A stretch of DNA of 64,000 bases from Bos javanicus (lineage: Eukaryota; Chordata; Mammalia; Artiodactyla; Bovidae), in contig NC_083877.1 of assembly GCF_032452875.1 (NCBI RefSeq), positions 45,185,724 through 45,249,723 of the forward strand. The letters run 5' to 3'. The notes below the pieces were generated by a model. The model was not told the origin of the DNA and did not search any database. It saw nothing but the letters and a program-made list of their open reading frames with translations. This document shows positions 10,601 through 20,080 of the stretch, piece by piece (within the stretch, counting starts at the first letter, position 1; every line of letters starts with the position of its first letter). A program made the position numbers and the translations under genes.

Positions 10601-11863
10601 TTCTCCCAGTTTTACTGAGACGTAATTGACAAACAGCACTATGTAAGTTTAAGGTATACAGTCTAGCGATTTGACTTACCTACATCATGAAATGATTACC
10701 ACAATAGGTTTAGTGAACATCTATCTCATATTGATGCATTAAAGAAATAGAAAAATTTTTTCCTTGTGATAGGAATTCTTTCAATAGTTTATTATTGATT
10801 ATAAATAGAAAACTATCAGTATATCAGAAGGACTTCTATTATAATCTCCCTAGTTCTTTATCTGGAATATGGCTACTCTTATGGCTTTATTGTTCTCACA
10901 AAGGCAGGGTAAATTTCCCTGTTGCATAGGGGAGAATCTGAATCAAGAAAAACTGTCTTCTTAAAACCTTAAATCAGGTCTTTGAAGAAAAGAATTTTGA
11001 ATTACAATAGTGTTCATTTGTTAACTTCATTTCATTTCCAGGAAAGTACAATGAAGACCTCTTGGTAATGTAATAGTGGATGAGTCAATGGTAATGTTAC
11101 ACCAAGTCAGAATATCCTTGTTTTAGCTTCCTTCTTTCACCTTCTAGCTCTATGTCTAGATCTAATTTGAAAACTGACTGTTTTAGGATAGATCTCACAA
11201 ATCTTTACCAGCTCTAAAAAATTCTGATTTAAAAATTTTAATTGACTTTTTCTCTATAAAAATTATACTGAGTACCAGAGGACTTCGGGATAATGTAAGT
11301 TGTTTTTCAAAAGCTATGTTTACCATATGCCAACAATACAATTTGGGCATTTTCTAACTAGATAATACATTCATAAATTGCAAAGGATATACAGTCAAAT
11401 ATGACAACTTGCTGTTTTCTCTGTTCAAGTGGATTGGTTGAATTTTTTTCTTTCTATTATCACAGAGTTCTTGCTGAAGGATTATACTGCTTCATCAATC
11501 TACTTAACACATTGAAAGAAGATATTATAGAAATAGAGATTCCCTCTTAAATAAAAATGGCAACATATTCTAAAGGAGAAACTGACTTGGCAAATTAAGA
11601 GGCAAAATAGATTAAAAATTTTTGTCACTTTAGTATTTGGAATCTGTAGGGATTTGTCAGTTTATGGGAGTTTAATTTTCTCTTATTTCTAGTCACTTGA
11701 CCAGATCCACTGCACTGTTAATGTTCTTGATTTACGTAAGTTTTTAAAAACTATTCATGTTTTGTTTTTAAAACATTGGACTCAGGTGACTACTGAAGTT
11801 CTCTTTTCTTTCCACAGAGCATGTCCTTTGCCACCTGATCACACAGATGATGAAAACGAATAG
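4650..11863 (+). CDS. PCLAF: PCLAF, PCNA clamp-associated factor (whole coding gene, 4 exons)
   Basis: Joining 4650-4695, 5001-5081, 6204-6366 and 11818-11863 gives 336 nt, that is 111 residues plus TAG, the same length as human PCLAF (KIAA0101/p15PAF). All junctions follow GT-AG and keep the frame. PCLAF is a small, intrinsically disordered nuclear protein that binds the PCNA sliding clamp, acts in DNA replication and translesion synthesis, and is removed by APC/C in late mitosis. Visible motifs: N-terminal MVRTKA, the two ubiquitin-acceptor lysines K15 and K24, a D-box-like RAPRKVLG (20-27), the PIP box QKGIGEFF (62-69, with I65, F68, F69), and the KEN degron (78-80). The gene is intact. 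Residue 70 is Ser where I recall Arg in human. The roughly 5.4-kb intron 3 contains two retrocopies. Confidence 0.96.
5001..5081 (+). CDS. PCLAF: PCLAF coding exon 2
   Basis: It is entered through CTCTCCGCAG and left at G/GTAAAA. It codes for VVASRAPRKVLGSSTSAANS and the following TPLSSRK, including K24 and the D-box-like segment. Confidence 0.95.
5518..6130. repeat. Inverted repeat, arms about 90-99 bp, 424-bp loop
   Basis: The left arm (5518-5616) reads TTCCTATTACCTTCCTT, a C/T tract, AAGTTTGGTGTCAGTGTG, a GT run and TTCCAACCTTGCAGCTCCT. The right arm (6041-6130) is its reverse complement: AGGAGCTGCAAGGTTGGAA, an AC run, CACTGACACCAAACTT, an A tract and AAGGAAGGTAATAGGAA. The arms differ mainly in the length of the homopolymer and dinucleotide runs. 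The structure lies in PCLAF intron 2 and its right arm ends about 70 bp before exon 3. Confidence 0.93.
6204..6366 (+). CDS. PCLAF: PCLAF coding exon 3 (PIP box and KEN box)
   Basis: It is entered after TTTTATAG and left at AGAAA/GTAAGT. It codes for residues 43-96, including the PCNA-interacting QKGIGEFF and the KEN destruction signal, followed by the basic GLGKAKRK tail. It is the largest coding exon and holds the clamp-binding function. Confidence 0.96.
6956..6967. repeat. Target-site duplication of the EIF1 retrocopy (left)
   Basis: TGCTTTCAAGCT here is repeated exactly at 7646-7657. The two copies bracket the A-tail and the 5' end of the EIF1 retrocopy. Confidence 0.93.
6968..7645 (-). 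pseudogene. EIF1: EIF1 processed pseudogene
   Basis: This is an intronless reverse-strand copy of translation initiation factor eIF1 (SUI1 family, start-codon selection on the 40S subunit). The frame that ends at 7158 keeps the conserved stretch FACNGTVIEHPEYGEVIQLQ and the end LVEIALAKDHQLKVHGF, which matches EIF1 rather than EIF1B. The coding part starts at the ATG at 7501-7499 but is broken by a +1 shift soon after, by TAA in place of a Gln codon (TTV-stop-GIADDY), and by a second +1 shift in the KKR segment. The EIF1 3' UTR follows with its polyadenylation signal (complement of 6998-7003) and a short A-rich tail. Flanking 12-bp direct repeats prove LINE-mediated insertion. It lies in PCLAF intron 3, antisense to the gene. 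Confidence 0.95.
7646..7657. repeat. Target-site duplication of the EIF1 retrocopy (right)
   Basis: Exact second copy of TGCTTTCAAGCT. It shows that the 5' UTR of the retrocopy reaches this point, so the copy is probably near full length. Confidence 0.93.
8045..9815 (+). pseudogene. CD24: CD24 retrocopy with open 65-residue frame
   Basis: The ATG at 8142 opens 65 codons to TAA at 8337-8339. The product has the CD24 layout: a signal peptide (MDKWAVAGLTLGLLLLVLLL), PKQVYSS, a short Ser/Thr-rich mature peptide, and the GPI-attachment tail ALRSTASLLVVLLALLHLYH, nearly the same as in CD24. CD24 is a GPI-anchored mucin-like surface glycoprotein and Siglec ligand. The downstream 1.4 kb follows the long CD24 3' UTR (for example ATTAAATCTCCTGGAGTTTC, GGGAAGTGAAGACTGGAA, TTGATTTGCATTGAACACA) to AATAAA at 9798-9803. 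No introns are present, so it is a processed copy in the sense orientation of PCLAF intron 3. The mature part is shorter than human and has no Asn-X-Ser/Thr site. Expression is unknown; the 5' border is approximate and I saw no clear target-site duplication. Confidence 0.88.
9816..10440. other. PCLAF intron 3, unique AT-rich stretch
   Basis: Nothing beyond AT-rich intronic DNA is recognised. A faint AATTATTATTGAGTGCTTAC may be an old L2 remnant. Confidence 0.5.
10451..10603. repeat. Tandem duplication, 86-bp period
   Basis: Bases 10451-10518 recur almost exactly at 10537-10603. A partial TTTTATCCCTTTTTTCC lies between them. Each copy contains the palindrome AAATCAATTGATTT. The near identity suggests a recent duplication. 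Confidence 0.92.
10605..10740 (-). mobile_element. Old L1 fragment (antisense 3' region)
   Basis: The motif order TTTTACTGAGACGTAATTGAC, GTAAGTTTAAGGTATACA and ATGAAATGATTACCACAAT is that of an antisense mammalian L1 3' region. It is diverged. Confidence 0.65.
10741..11817. other. PCLAF intron 3, distal part
   Basis: Intronic DNA up to the exon 4 acceptor. The acceptor tract TTCTCTTTTCTTTCCACAG is strong. No ruminant SINE occurs between about 4.1 and 13.2 kb. Confidence 0.6.
11818..11863 (+). CDS. PCLAF: PCLAF coding exon 4
   Basis: It completes the split Lys codon and adds ACPLPPDHTDDENE before TAG (11861-11863). The human end is very similar (acidic, PDHT core). Phase and acceptor agree with exon 3. 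Confidence 0.95.
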
Positions 11864-12425
11864 AACTTTCTTATTCACCCTTGACTGTTGTCTCCTGTTT
11901 ACTCTGGTATTCTAGGATGTAAATTTGCATAAATGTATTCGTTCCAATTAGTTTTGTTGAGTAGACATTTAATTTAAAAAATGAGGCTTACATTTAGTTA
12001 TTCAAAAGCAAGTAGTTATGATATTGGAAAGTTTGTAAGATTAATTACGGTTAACATAGTATTTGGTTTCCTTTACCTATTATTAAGCTTTTTCTTGCTA
12101 AAATTATTACATGATATTCTAATTATGAATCTGCTGTATTTGAGATTTGCTTAGATCTTTGTACTGTTGCCATTTTATTGGCATTTGATTATTGGAATGA
12201 TGCCATATTTTTCTTCCTTTTATTTGCTTTAAAAAAGCAGAGGTAGATTTTTGCACATTTAAAAAGTAATGTTAATTAAACTGAACCTATACCCTTTTTA
12301 AGAAAGGGGGCCAAAGAGGCAATGTTGCAAAAATCTGGATGGCTGTCTACTTTCTCCTTAGAAAAATTTACAGGCAGTTTGGTCCTAAGGTTTAAAGAAT
12401 TAATAAAGCTTCTGAAAACAACAGC
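11864..12425 (+). other. PCLAF: PCLAF 3' UTR
   Basis: AT-rich trailer that follows the stop codon directly. The first good polyadenylation signal is AATAAA at 12402-12407, giving a UTR of about 560 nt. The exact cleavage site is inferred. Confidence 0.75.
12402..12407 (+). terminator. PCLAF: PCLAF polyadenylation signal
   Basis: Canonical AATAAA, followed within 20 nt by a CTGAAAACA context suitable for cleavage. Confidence 0.7.
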
Positions 12426-13235
12426 AAAAATATAAAATTTTTTTTATATTGGAATAGTGGAATTCCATAGTGGAATCAGACAGGAAAATTACATAGACTA
12501 CTTTAAAAGAGAGGAATTTCCCTAGAATATACCTTTGGTTTAGTGTCATAAAATATTACCCTTTGGGCCTATGCTTTTAAAGTTGGAAATCAATAAAACA
12601 TGAAAGACAGATCTTGCCATAAACCCAGAACTGTCTAAAGTCCTTAGAGCTACTATCATGCTTTTCAAGATAACCAGGGGTATAATCGAAGTGGATATAG
12701 TAGTACTTAGTAACTGATATTTTTCTTCCTCATCAAGCTTTTTGCTCACTGACTTCCTGTTATCAAAGTTAGCCATGTTTAACAGACATACTTTTCTGAA
12801 GTTTGTTTTTAATAAATGAATACTTATTTTCATAAAACTATCCAAGTGTGTGCTTTCTAAGATTTTATCCTGCTAGGTATTTCTATTTTATTCCTTCCAA
12901 ATGCAAATCACTGTACAGACCTGATTTTATGAACTTCCAAAGTAAGTCCTGATGACTATAGATTACATTTTTTGCTTAGATATTAAACATACTGTTACTG
13001 AATTGGGACCAGAGTTTTATCCTAAGTTCTTCCTTGATAATTAGGCTTTTGATGGATTTGAAACCTGATTTGCTGTTTTTCATTGATGGAGAGAGGAACT
13101 TGATGGAAAATGTGTCTAATGAAGTCTAATTTTGATATGTAATTGTTTTCCAAAAAATTTGACCTAAAGAAACTGCAGTCTTTTCAAATACAATCCTTTC
13201 AAAATATACAATTGTTAGTGATGTCTAACTATATT
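12426..13235. other. Intergenic unique sequence
   Basis: AT-rich, no gene or clear repeat. The 99-codon reverse frame at 12546-12845 has no recognisable features. Confidence 0.5.
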
Positions 13236-13362
13236 AAGGAGGGCATGGAAACCCACCCCAGTATTCTTGCTTGGAGAATCCCATGGACAAAGGAGCCTGG
13301 TGGGTTACAGTCCATAGGGTCGCAAAGAGTTGGACACAACTGAAGTGACTTAGCAACAAAGC
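13236..13362 (+). mobile_element. BovA-type SINE monomer
   Basis: BovB-derived SINE body only: GGAAACCCACCCCAGTATTC, a GGAGAATCCCATGGAC block and GAGTTGGACACAACTGAAGT. It has no tRNA head. Confidence 0.85.
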
Positions 13363-13369
13363 GACTTTA

Positions 13370-13612
13370 TTAGGCAGACTTCCCGGGTGGTGCAGTGGTA
13401 ATGAATCCAGCTGCCAATGAGGAGATGCAAGAGACGTGGGTTCCATCCCTGGCAAGAGATGCAGGTTCGATCCCTGGGTCAGGAATATCTCCTGGAGTAG
13501 GAAACGGCAACCCACTCCAGTATTCTTGCCTGGAAAATTCCATGGACAGAGGAGTCTGGCAGGCTACAGTCCATAGGATCATAAAGAGTTGAACACGATT
13601 GAGCATACAGCA
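13370..13612 (+). mobile_element. Bov-tA SINE
   Basis: tRNA-like head (GGTGCAGTGGTAATGAATCC, GCAGGTTCGATCCC) plus BovB-type tail (GGAAACGGCAACCCACTCC to GAGTTGAACACGATTGAGCA). An extra segment of about 20 bp in the head makes it longer than usual. Confidence 0.9.
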
Positions 13613-13724
13613 CATACATACAACTTTATTAGTCAGAGGTCTCATGTCATCTGTTTCCTTGTCAAACCTTTTTTAAAATGTAAATTGTCAGTTTAGCTCC
13701 TTCTAAACATAAGTATGATCATTA

Positions 13725-15135
13725 TGGTGTGATCACTCAGCTAGAGCCAGACAGTGCGATGTCAAGTGGGCCTTAGGAAGCATCACTACAAACAAAGCTA
13801 GTGGAGGTAATGGAATTCCAGCTGAGCTATTTCAAATCCTAAAAGATAATGCTGTGAAAGTGCTGCACTCCATATGCCAGCAAATTTGGAAAACTCAGCA
13901 GTGGCCACAGGACTGGAAAAGGTCAGTTTTCATTCCAATCCCAAAGAAAGGCAATGCCAAAGAATGTTAAAACTACTGCACAATTGTAGTCATCTCACAC
14001 ACTAACAAAGTAATACTCAAAATTCTCCAAGCTAGGCTTCAATAGTACATGAATGAAGAACTTCCAGATGTTCCAGCTGGATTGAGATAAAGGCAGAGGA
14101 ACCAGAGTTGCCAACATCCGTTGGATCATAGAAAAAGCAAGAGAATTCCAGACAAACGTCTACTTCTGCTTCATTACGTTAAAGCCTTTGTGTGGATCGC
14201 AACAAACTGGAAAATGGTTAAAGAGATGGAAATAGCGGACCACTTACTTGCCTCCTGAGAAATCTGTATGCAGGTCAAGAAGTAACAATTAGAACTGTAT
14301 ATGGAACACCAGACTGGTTCAAAATTGGGAAAGGAGTATGTTAAGGCTGTATGTACTGTCACCTCGCTTATTTAACTCATATACAGAGCACATCATGCAA
14401 AATGCCGGACTGGATGAAGCACAAGCTGGAAACAAGATTGCCGGGAGAAATATCAATAACCTCAGATATGCAGATGACACCACCCTTATCGCAGAAAGTG
14501 AAGAGGAATGAAAGAACCTCTTGATGAAGGTGAAAGAGGAGAGTGAAAAAGCTGGCTTAAAACTCAACATTCAAAAAATGAAGGTCATGGCATCTGATCC
14601 CATCACTTCGTGGCAAATAGATGGGGAAACAGTGAGAGACTTTATTTTCCTGGGCTTCATCATCACTGCAGATGGTGACTGCAGCCATGAAATTAAAAGA
14701 CGCTTGCTCCTTGGAAGGAAAGCTATGACCAACCTAGACAGTGTATTAAAAAGCAGAGACATTACTTTGAATTGATGCTTTTGAACTGTGGTGTTGGAGA
14801 AGACTCTTGAGAGTTCCTTGGACTGCAAGGAGATCAATCCTGAATATTTTTTGGAAGGACTTAGGCTGAAGCTGAAGCTCCAATACTTTGGCCATCTGAT
14901 GTGAAGAACTGACCCATTGGAAAAGACCCTGATGCTGGGAAAGATTGAAGGCAGGAGGAGAAGGGGACGATAGAGGATGAGATGGTTGGATGGTATCACC
15001 ATCCAACGGACATGTTGACTCAATGGACATGAGTTTGAGCAAGCTCTGGGAGTTGGTGATTGACAGGGAAGTCTGGCGTGCTGCAGTCCACAGGGTTGCA
15101 AAGAGTAGGACACGACAGCAACTGAACTGACTGAA
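13725..15135 (+). mobile_element. BovB LINE, degraded, with internal deletion
   Basis: About 1.4 kb of BovB ORF2, starting upstream of the reverse transcriptase (ATCACTCAGCTAGAGCCAGA) and ending in AACTGAACTGACTGAA. The YADD coding site is kept (CAGATATGCAGATGACACC, 14462-14480) but stops and frame changes are frequent. At about 14769 the copy jumps from ATTACTTTG to AATTGATGC; compared with the copy at 1-1248 about 92 bp are lost. A small local duplication occurs near 15000. It is older than the copy at the left edge. Confidence 0.93.
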
Positions 15136-15139
15136 ACAT

Positions 15140-15800
15140 AAGTACAGGCTCCCTGTTTTACGCTGAAACTGAATCAAAAAATGAAATGTATATATTAAAA
15201 AGATAAAGTAAGTTTTAATTTTGTACCCTTCTTCACAAAGTTTAACCTGGCTTTTCTTTTTGAATGGATTATTCAAATAATTAGTGTTAAATTCCTGAGC
15301 AAACAATGACTAAAGCTACTGTTCTGGAATTTTTGAATGCTAATGGAATTTGTGAGGTTCATACAAATTATGTATACATAATTTCAACAGGCAGATAATA
15401 CTATAATGAAAATTATAGTCTGCTCAGGTTTATTTATGAGATGACAAATACCATTTTTTTAAAAAAAGCAGAAAAATAAAGCCTAAACTAACTGAACTTT
15501 TCCCATATTATATATACACTGCTTCCAAATCTCATCGTATGTTGAATTCTTCATGCTAACTCACTTTTGGAAAAATTGAAGATTCAGCTGAGTCTTAGTC
15601 CAGCTAACATTGTTGCAATGGTTCCTTTTACCTTTGAGGATAGCCTATGGAGGTGGGGAAGATTTTCACTGAATTCCCCAAAACTGGGAGGAGTGTTAGA
15701 AGCTATCTTATTCAACTCAAGCTGCCTATAGCTTTTCAGTAGATGGACTGTTTTATTAGCTGGCAGTGCTAATTGAAAATGCTATGAGTTAAAAATTTGA
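15140..15800. other. Intergenic unique sequence
   Basis: AT-rich, no feature recognised. Confidence 0.45.
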
Positions 15801-15802
15801 TT

Positions 15803-16055
15803 TTTGGACTTTCCTGGTGATATAGTGGATAAGAATTCACCTGCCAATGCAGGGGACAAGGGTTCAATCCCTGGTCTGGGAAGAGTCCACATGCCTCAGA
15901 GTAACTAAGCCCATAACTACTGAGCCCGCTTGCTGCAACTACTGACACCTGTGCACCGGAAGCCTGTACTCTGCAACCAAAGCCTTCATAATGAGAAGCC
16001 CATGCACCACAATGAAGAGTAGCCCCCGAATGCCAACCAAAAGAAATTAAAAAAA
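15803..16055 (+). mobile_element. CHR-type SINE, long form
   Basis: Head GGACTTTCCTGGTGATATAG with AAGGGTTCAATCCCTGGTC, then the longer body (CAACTACTGACACCTGTGCA, AATGAGAAGCCCATGCACCA) and an A-rich end. This is the extended CHR-1-like form. Confidence 0.85.
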
Positions 16056-16662
16056 ATTTTTTCTTTACTCCCCTCCTGTTCTTGGTTCTATCCTTGAAAT
16101 AACAGAACAAGTTTCTCCTTTCGAAAACAACCTTCAAGTATTTAATAATAGTTGTTATATCTTTAGCCTTCTCTTCCTAAGTCTAAACATTATATTGCTT
16201 ATGTCACACGCATCCTGAGTTTCTATAAGTCCCTAGTGCAGGGGGCCATGCCTTGTGTGTTGTATATTGCTTAGGCAGATAAACAGTAAATCTAGCTTTT
16301 TCTTCTAACTGATACCAAGTATTCATTAATTTTGGTATCTTTATGTTTGTCTATTTTGTCTTTTGTATTCGGAGATGCCAATGGAAGTCTAAGAATATTT
16401 GAATATTTAAATATTAATCATTGATTAACAATATTGGGTTTCCAAAAAATAAACATTAGATAACCTAATTCTTTCTTAAATGATTACAAAGGACAATTTA
16501 AAAAATGACAAAAAGCTTTGAAGAGATTGAGAAAAAGGCTAGAGGTATCTTGTATTGATCTGAAGGATGGAGGTACACTGTTGACCTTGAAGGCTGTTTG
16601 AGATCTATCCTAGATTTGAGAGCACTGTCTTAATTATGGTTCATATTAAGAATATGGATTCC
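16056..16662. other. Intergenic unique sequence
   Basis: No gene seen. A phrase near 16228-16290 (CCCTAGTGCAGGGGGCCATG and a following AGATAAACAGTAAAT) may be an L2-like relic. Confidence 0.4.
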
Positions 16663-16664
16663 TG

Positions 16665-16800
16665 GGGCCTTCCCTGGTGGTCCAGGGGTTAAGACTCTGC
16701 ATTTCCATTACAGAGGTTGTGGGTTCTATCCCTGGTCAGGGAAGTAAGAGCCCACATGCTGCATGGCATGACCGAAATAAGTAAATAATAAAGTTTAAAA
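16665..16800 (+). mobile_element. CHR-type SINE, short form
   Basis: GGCCTTCCCTGGTGGTCCAG, TTGTGGGTTCTATCCCTGGT, GCCCACATGCTGCATGGCAT and an A/T-rich tail. Confidence 0.87.
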
Positions 16801-17883
16801 ACTAAAAAGTTGATACGGATAATAGTTTTTAAAAAAAGACTATAGAGTTCTGTGATACTGCTCACAAAATCCTGAAAGTGTAGTTAAGCTCACATAGCTA
16901 GTTTTAGGTGTGGATTGTGCTATATAGTTATTTATTTGGATTTTAAAATATTTATCAATATTTTAGGTGGATTTACATACAATAAAATGCATATGTTTTC
17001 AGTGTACAAGTTTTCATAAATGTATACACATATACTATACATCTTTAGAGGTTTCCAAGTAATGAGTGTATTGAAAATGATGGAATTAAATAAGTCAAGT
17101 GATCATTTAGGAGTCAAGCCAGGTATTCATACACCTACACAAAACTGAATAATTTTTTAAAATTGTAAGAAGAGAGGGTGTAAATGCTACTGTATGTCAT
17201 ATTTCTTCAGACAACAGGAAAAATGAATGATGCATAGGAATTTGCAGTTTTATATTGGCTTAAACTACCAACTATTACCCAATAAAACATTTCTTTCTAT
17301 AGAACAAATTTATTGTATTTATATTTTTAATATTTAAAGACATCTAAGTCCATCATAGTTTCATTTTAGATAAGTTGTTGCTCATTGGGCTTATTGTTTA
17401 CTTTTCTAATTAAAAATTTTAAAATATTTAACCTGTTGGCAATTGAAATACCAAGCTCTATTTTGCTAATTACAGCCAGTGTATTTTTAAAGAACAATTA
17501 ATTGTCCTTTAAGGCTGACTAGATGTACTCAGATTCTATTTGCATTTTGTTTGTGTATAGTCCCACATGTATGTATGTCCAGGGCAAGGGTTGAAATGTT
17601 TTAGACTTCTTTAACAACCTACTACTGACATTTGAACCTGAAGTTATTTCCCTCAGGTTTTGCTGAATAGACTCTCTCTGGTGAACTAATTTAACACTGT
17701 CTCACATGTACAGGAAACTAACAGATCTGCTGTTTCTTTAAAATTACCAAAGCTCATTCCTCTGCCCTGGCTAGGTGGACAACTGTTCAATATTGGTGAC
17801 TAAGGCTATCATAACCAGTAAAATTATCATGCCCAAATTATTAGGACCAATAGCCAGTAGTTGCTAAGACATTCACTGCCATG
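16801..17883. other. Intergenic unique sequence
   Basis: AT-rich with no exon-like or young repeat content. The stretch around 17640-17710 is less AT-rich but not identified. Confidence 0.45.
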
Positions 17884-17891
17884 GACTAGAG

Positions 17892-18083
17892 CAGCGGTCC
17901 CCAACCTCTGGGATCTAATGCCTGATGATCTGAGGTGGAAGTGATGTAATAATAGTAGAAATAAAGTGCATAATAAACACAATGTGCTTGAATCATCCTA
18001 AAACCCTTCCCCCCAACCCAGGTAGGTGGAAAAATTGTCTTTCATGAAATTGGTGCCCAGCGCCAAAAAGGCTGGGGACTGTT
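17892..18083. mobile_element. hAT-type non-autonomous DNA transposon
   Basis: Terminal inverted repeats CAGCGGTCCCCAACC and GGCTGGGGACTGTTG (about 12 of 15 bases pair) enclose 192 bp. They are flanked by GACTAGAG at 17884-17891 and again at 18085-18092, the 8-bp duplication expected of hAT elements. The end sequence is that of a mammalian hAT MITE starting CAGNGGTCCCCAACC; I cannot fix the family name. Confidence 0.85.
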
Positions 18084-18111
18084 GGACTAGAGAACAAATT
18101 GAGGAACTACT

Positions 18112-18122
18112 ATTAAGCTTTA
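18112..18122. repeat. Target-site duplication of the inverted BovB (left)
   Basis: ATTAAGCTTTA, repeated exactly at 19240-19250. It confirms that the inverted and direct parts entered as one event. Confidence 0.9.
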
Positions 18123-19239
18123 TTGTGATCCACACAGTCAAAGGCTTTGGCATAGTCAATAAAGCAGAAATAGATGTTTTTCTGGAACTCTCTTCCTTTT
18201 TCCATGATCCAGCAATAAACCGTGGACAATTCTGAAAGAGATGGGAATACCAGACCACCTGACCTGCCTCTTGAGAAACCTGTATGCAGGTCAGGAAGCA
18301 ACAGTTAGAACTGAACATGAAACAACAGACTGGTTCCAAATAGGAAAAGGAATACGTGAAGGCTGTATATTGTCACCCTGCTTATATAACTTATATGCAG
18401 AGTACATCATGAGAAACTCTGGGCTGGAAGAAGGACAAGCTGGAATCAAGATTGCCGGGAGAAATATCAATAACCTCAGATATGCAGATGACACCACCCT
18501 TATGGCAGAAAGTGAAGAGGAACTAAATAGCCTCTTGATGAAAGTGAAAGAGGAGAGTAAAAAAGTTGGCTTAAAGCTCAACATTCAGAAAACAAAGATC
18601 ATGGCATCCGGTCCCATCACTTCATGGGAAATAGATGGGGAAACAGTGTCAGACTGTTTTGGGGGGCTCGAAAATCACTGCAGATGGTGATTTCAGCCAT
18701 GAAATTAAAAGACGCTCACTCCTTGGAAGGAAAGTTATGACCAACCTAGATAGCATATTCAAAAGCAGAGACATTACTTTGCCAACAAAGGTCTGTCTAG
18801 TCAAGGCTATGGTTTTTCCAGTGGTCATGTATGGATGTGAGAGTTGGACCATAACTGAGCGCCGAAGAATTGATGCTTTTGAACTGTGGTGTTGGAGAAG
18901 ACTCTTGAGAGTCCCTTGGACTGCAAGGAGATCCAACCAGTCCATTCTAAAGGAGATCAGTCCTGGGTGTTCATTGGAAGGACTGATGCTGAAGCTGAAA
19001 CTCCAGTACTTTGGCCACCTCATGCGAAGAGTTGACTCATTGGAAAAGACTGATGCTGGAAGGGCTTGGGGGCAGGAGGAGAAGGGGACAACAGAGGATG
19101 AGATGGCTGGATGGCATCACCGACTCGATGGACATGAGTTTGAGTGAACTCCGGGAGTTGGTGATGGATGGGGAGGCCTGGCATGCTGCAATTCATGGGG
19201 TCGCAGAGTCGGACATGACTGAGAGACTGAACTGAACTG
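18123..19239 (+). mobile_element. BovB LINE with 5' inversion (twin priming)
   Basis: Bases 18123-18213 are BovB in reverse orientation (they correspond to 110-197 of the copy at the left edge) and 18214-19239 are BovB in direct orientation starting at the equivalent of base 198. The switch is seamless. The direct part keeps the YADD codons (18481 region) and an open frame 18241-18690; a deletion near 18657 shifts the frame. It ends with ACTGAACTGAACTGA. Confidence 0.94.
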
Positions 19240-19250
19240 ATTAAGCTTTA
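19240..19250. repeat. Target-site duplication of the inverted BovB (right)
   Basis: Second copy of ATTAAGCTTTA directly after the BovB 3' tail. Confidence 0.9.
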
Positions 19251-20080
19251 CTGCTTTTAAGCAGATCTGTTCAAGATGGGAAAGTTAAGCCAAAATGTTC
19301 ACTCGTTTTTCTCTGAATGCCCGATTACACGTCTCTGAATATTTAACTGCCATAAACATATAGGTCATTTTTCTAAAAAGAGGATTAATTATGTAGATGG
19401 CTTTTGCTCCAAGAAGTGGTTTACCCAATATATTTCAAAGTCAGATCACTTCAGCACAAGGCTATATGAGGTCTCTTGTTAACTTTTCTTGTCCACAGTA
19501 CACGAATGAAAGTTTACTCTGAGTAGATTAAATGTCTTCCTCCTTCCCAAATTTGATTAGCGGCTTCCTTTGGCCTCTTCTCATTGTTTCTTTTAAGAAT
19601 TAATTATTTCCAGGTTATACACAAGCAAGTGCAAACCTTACAAAAGAGAAGATGGGTGAAACTTTCTCACCATTGGGTTTCAGGGGCTTGTCACATGAGA
19701 ACGAAGTGCATGAAAAAGGTTTTATAACGGAAGAAATTCAAAAGCCCAGTTGAAACATAACTGAAAATCCACAAGAGGGAGATGCTTGCTAAACCGCCAG
19801 AAAGTAACTCCCTGGAGGGACCTGAGAGAGCCTTAGGAGGAGTCAATAGGTTCGCCCGGGATTCAGGGAGGGAGGAACAAGGAGTAAATCGTGGCTGGGG
19901 GCTCGTAGGGGGAATACAAGCGAAGGCGAAAGCAGAATTGGCTTCGTGACTTTGGCAGCGAAGCTGGTTCTCCGTTCAAGACCAGGAGCAGAAGGTAAGA
20001 GTGTATTACCCAAGTGGAGCATACGTTCCCAGTTACCTCCTGATGGTCCCAGAAGTAATGGGGGCGGTTGTCTTTGAAGG
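19251..20080. other. Intergenic approach to the CpG island
   Basis: Unique sequence without repeats that becomes GC-richer after about 19800. No coding exon recognised. The minus-strand frame at 19863-20102 lacks family features. Confidence 0.5.
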
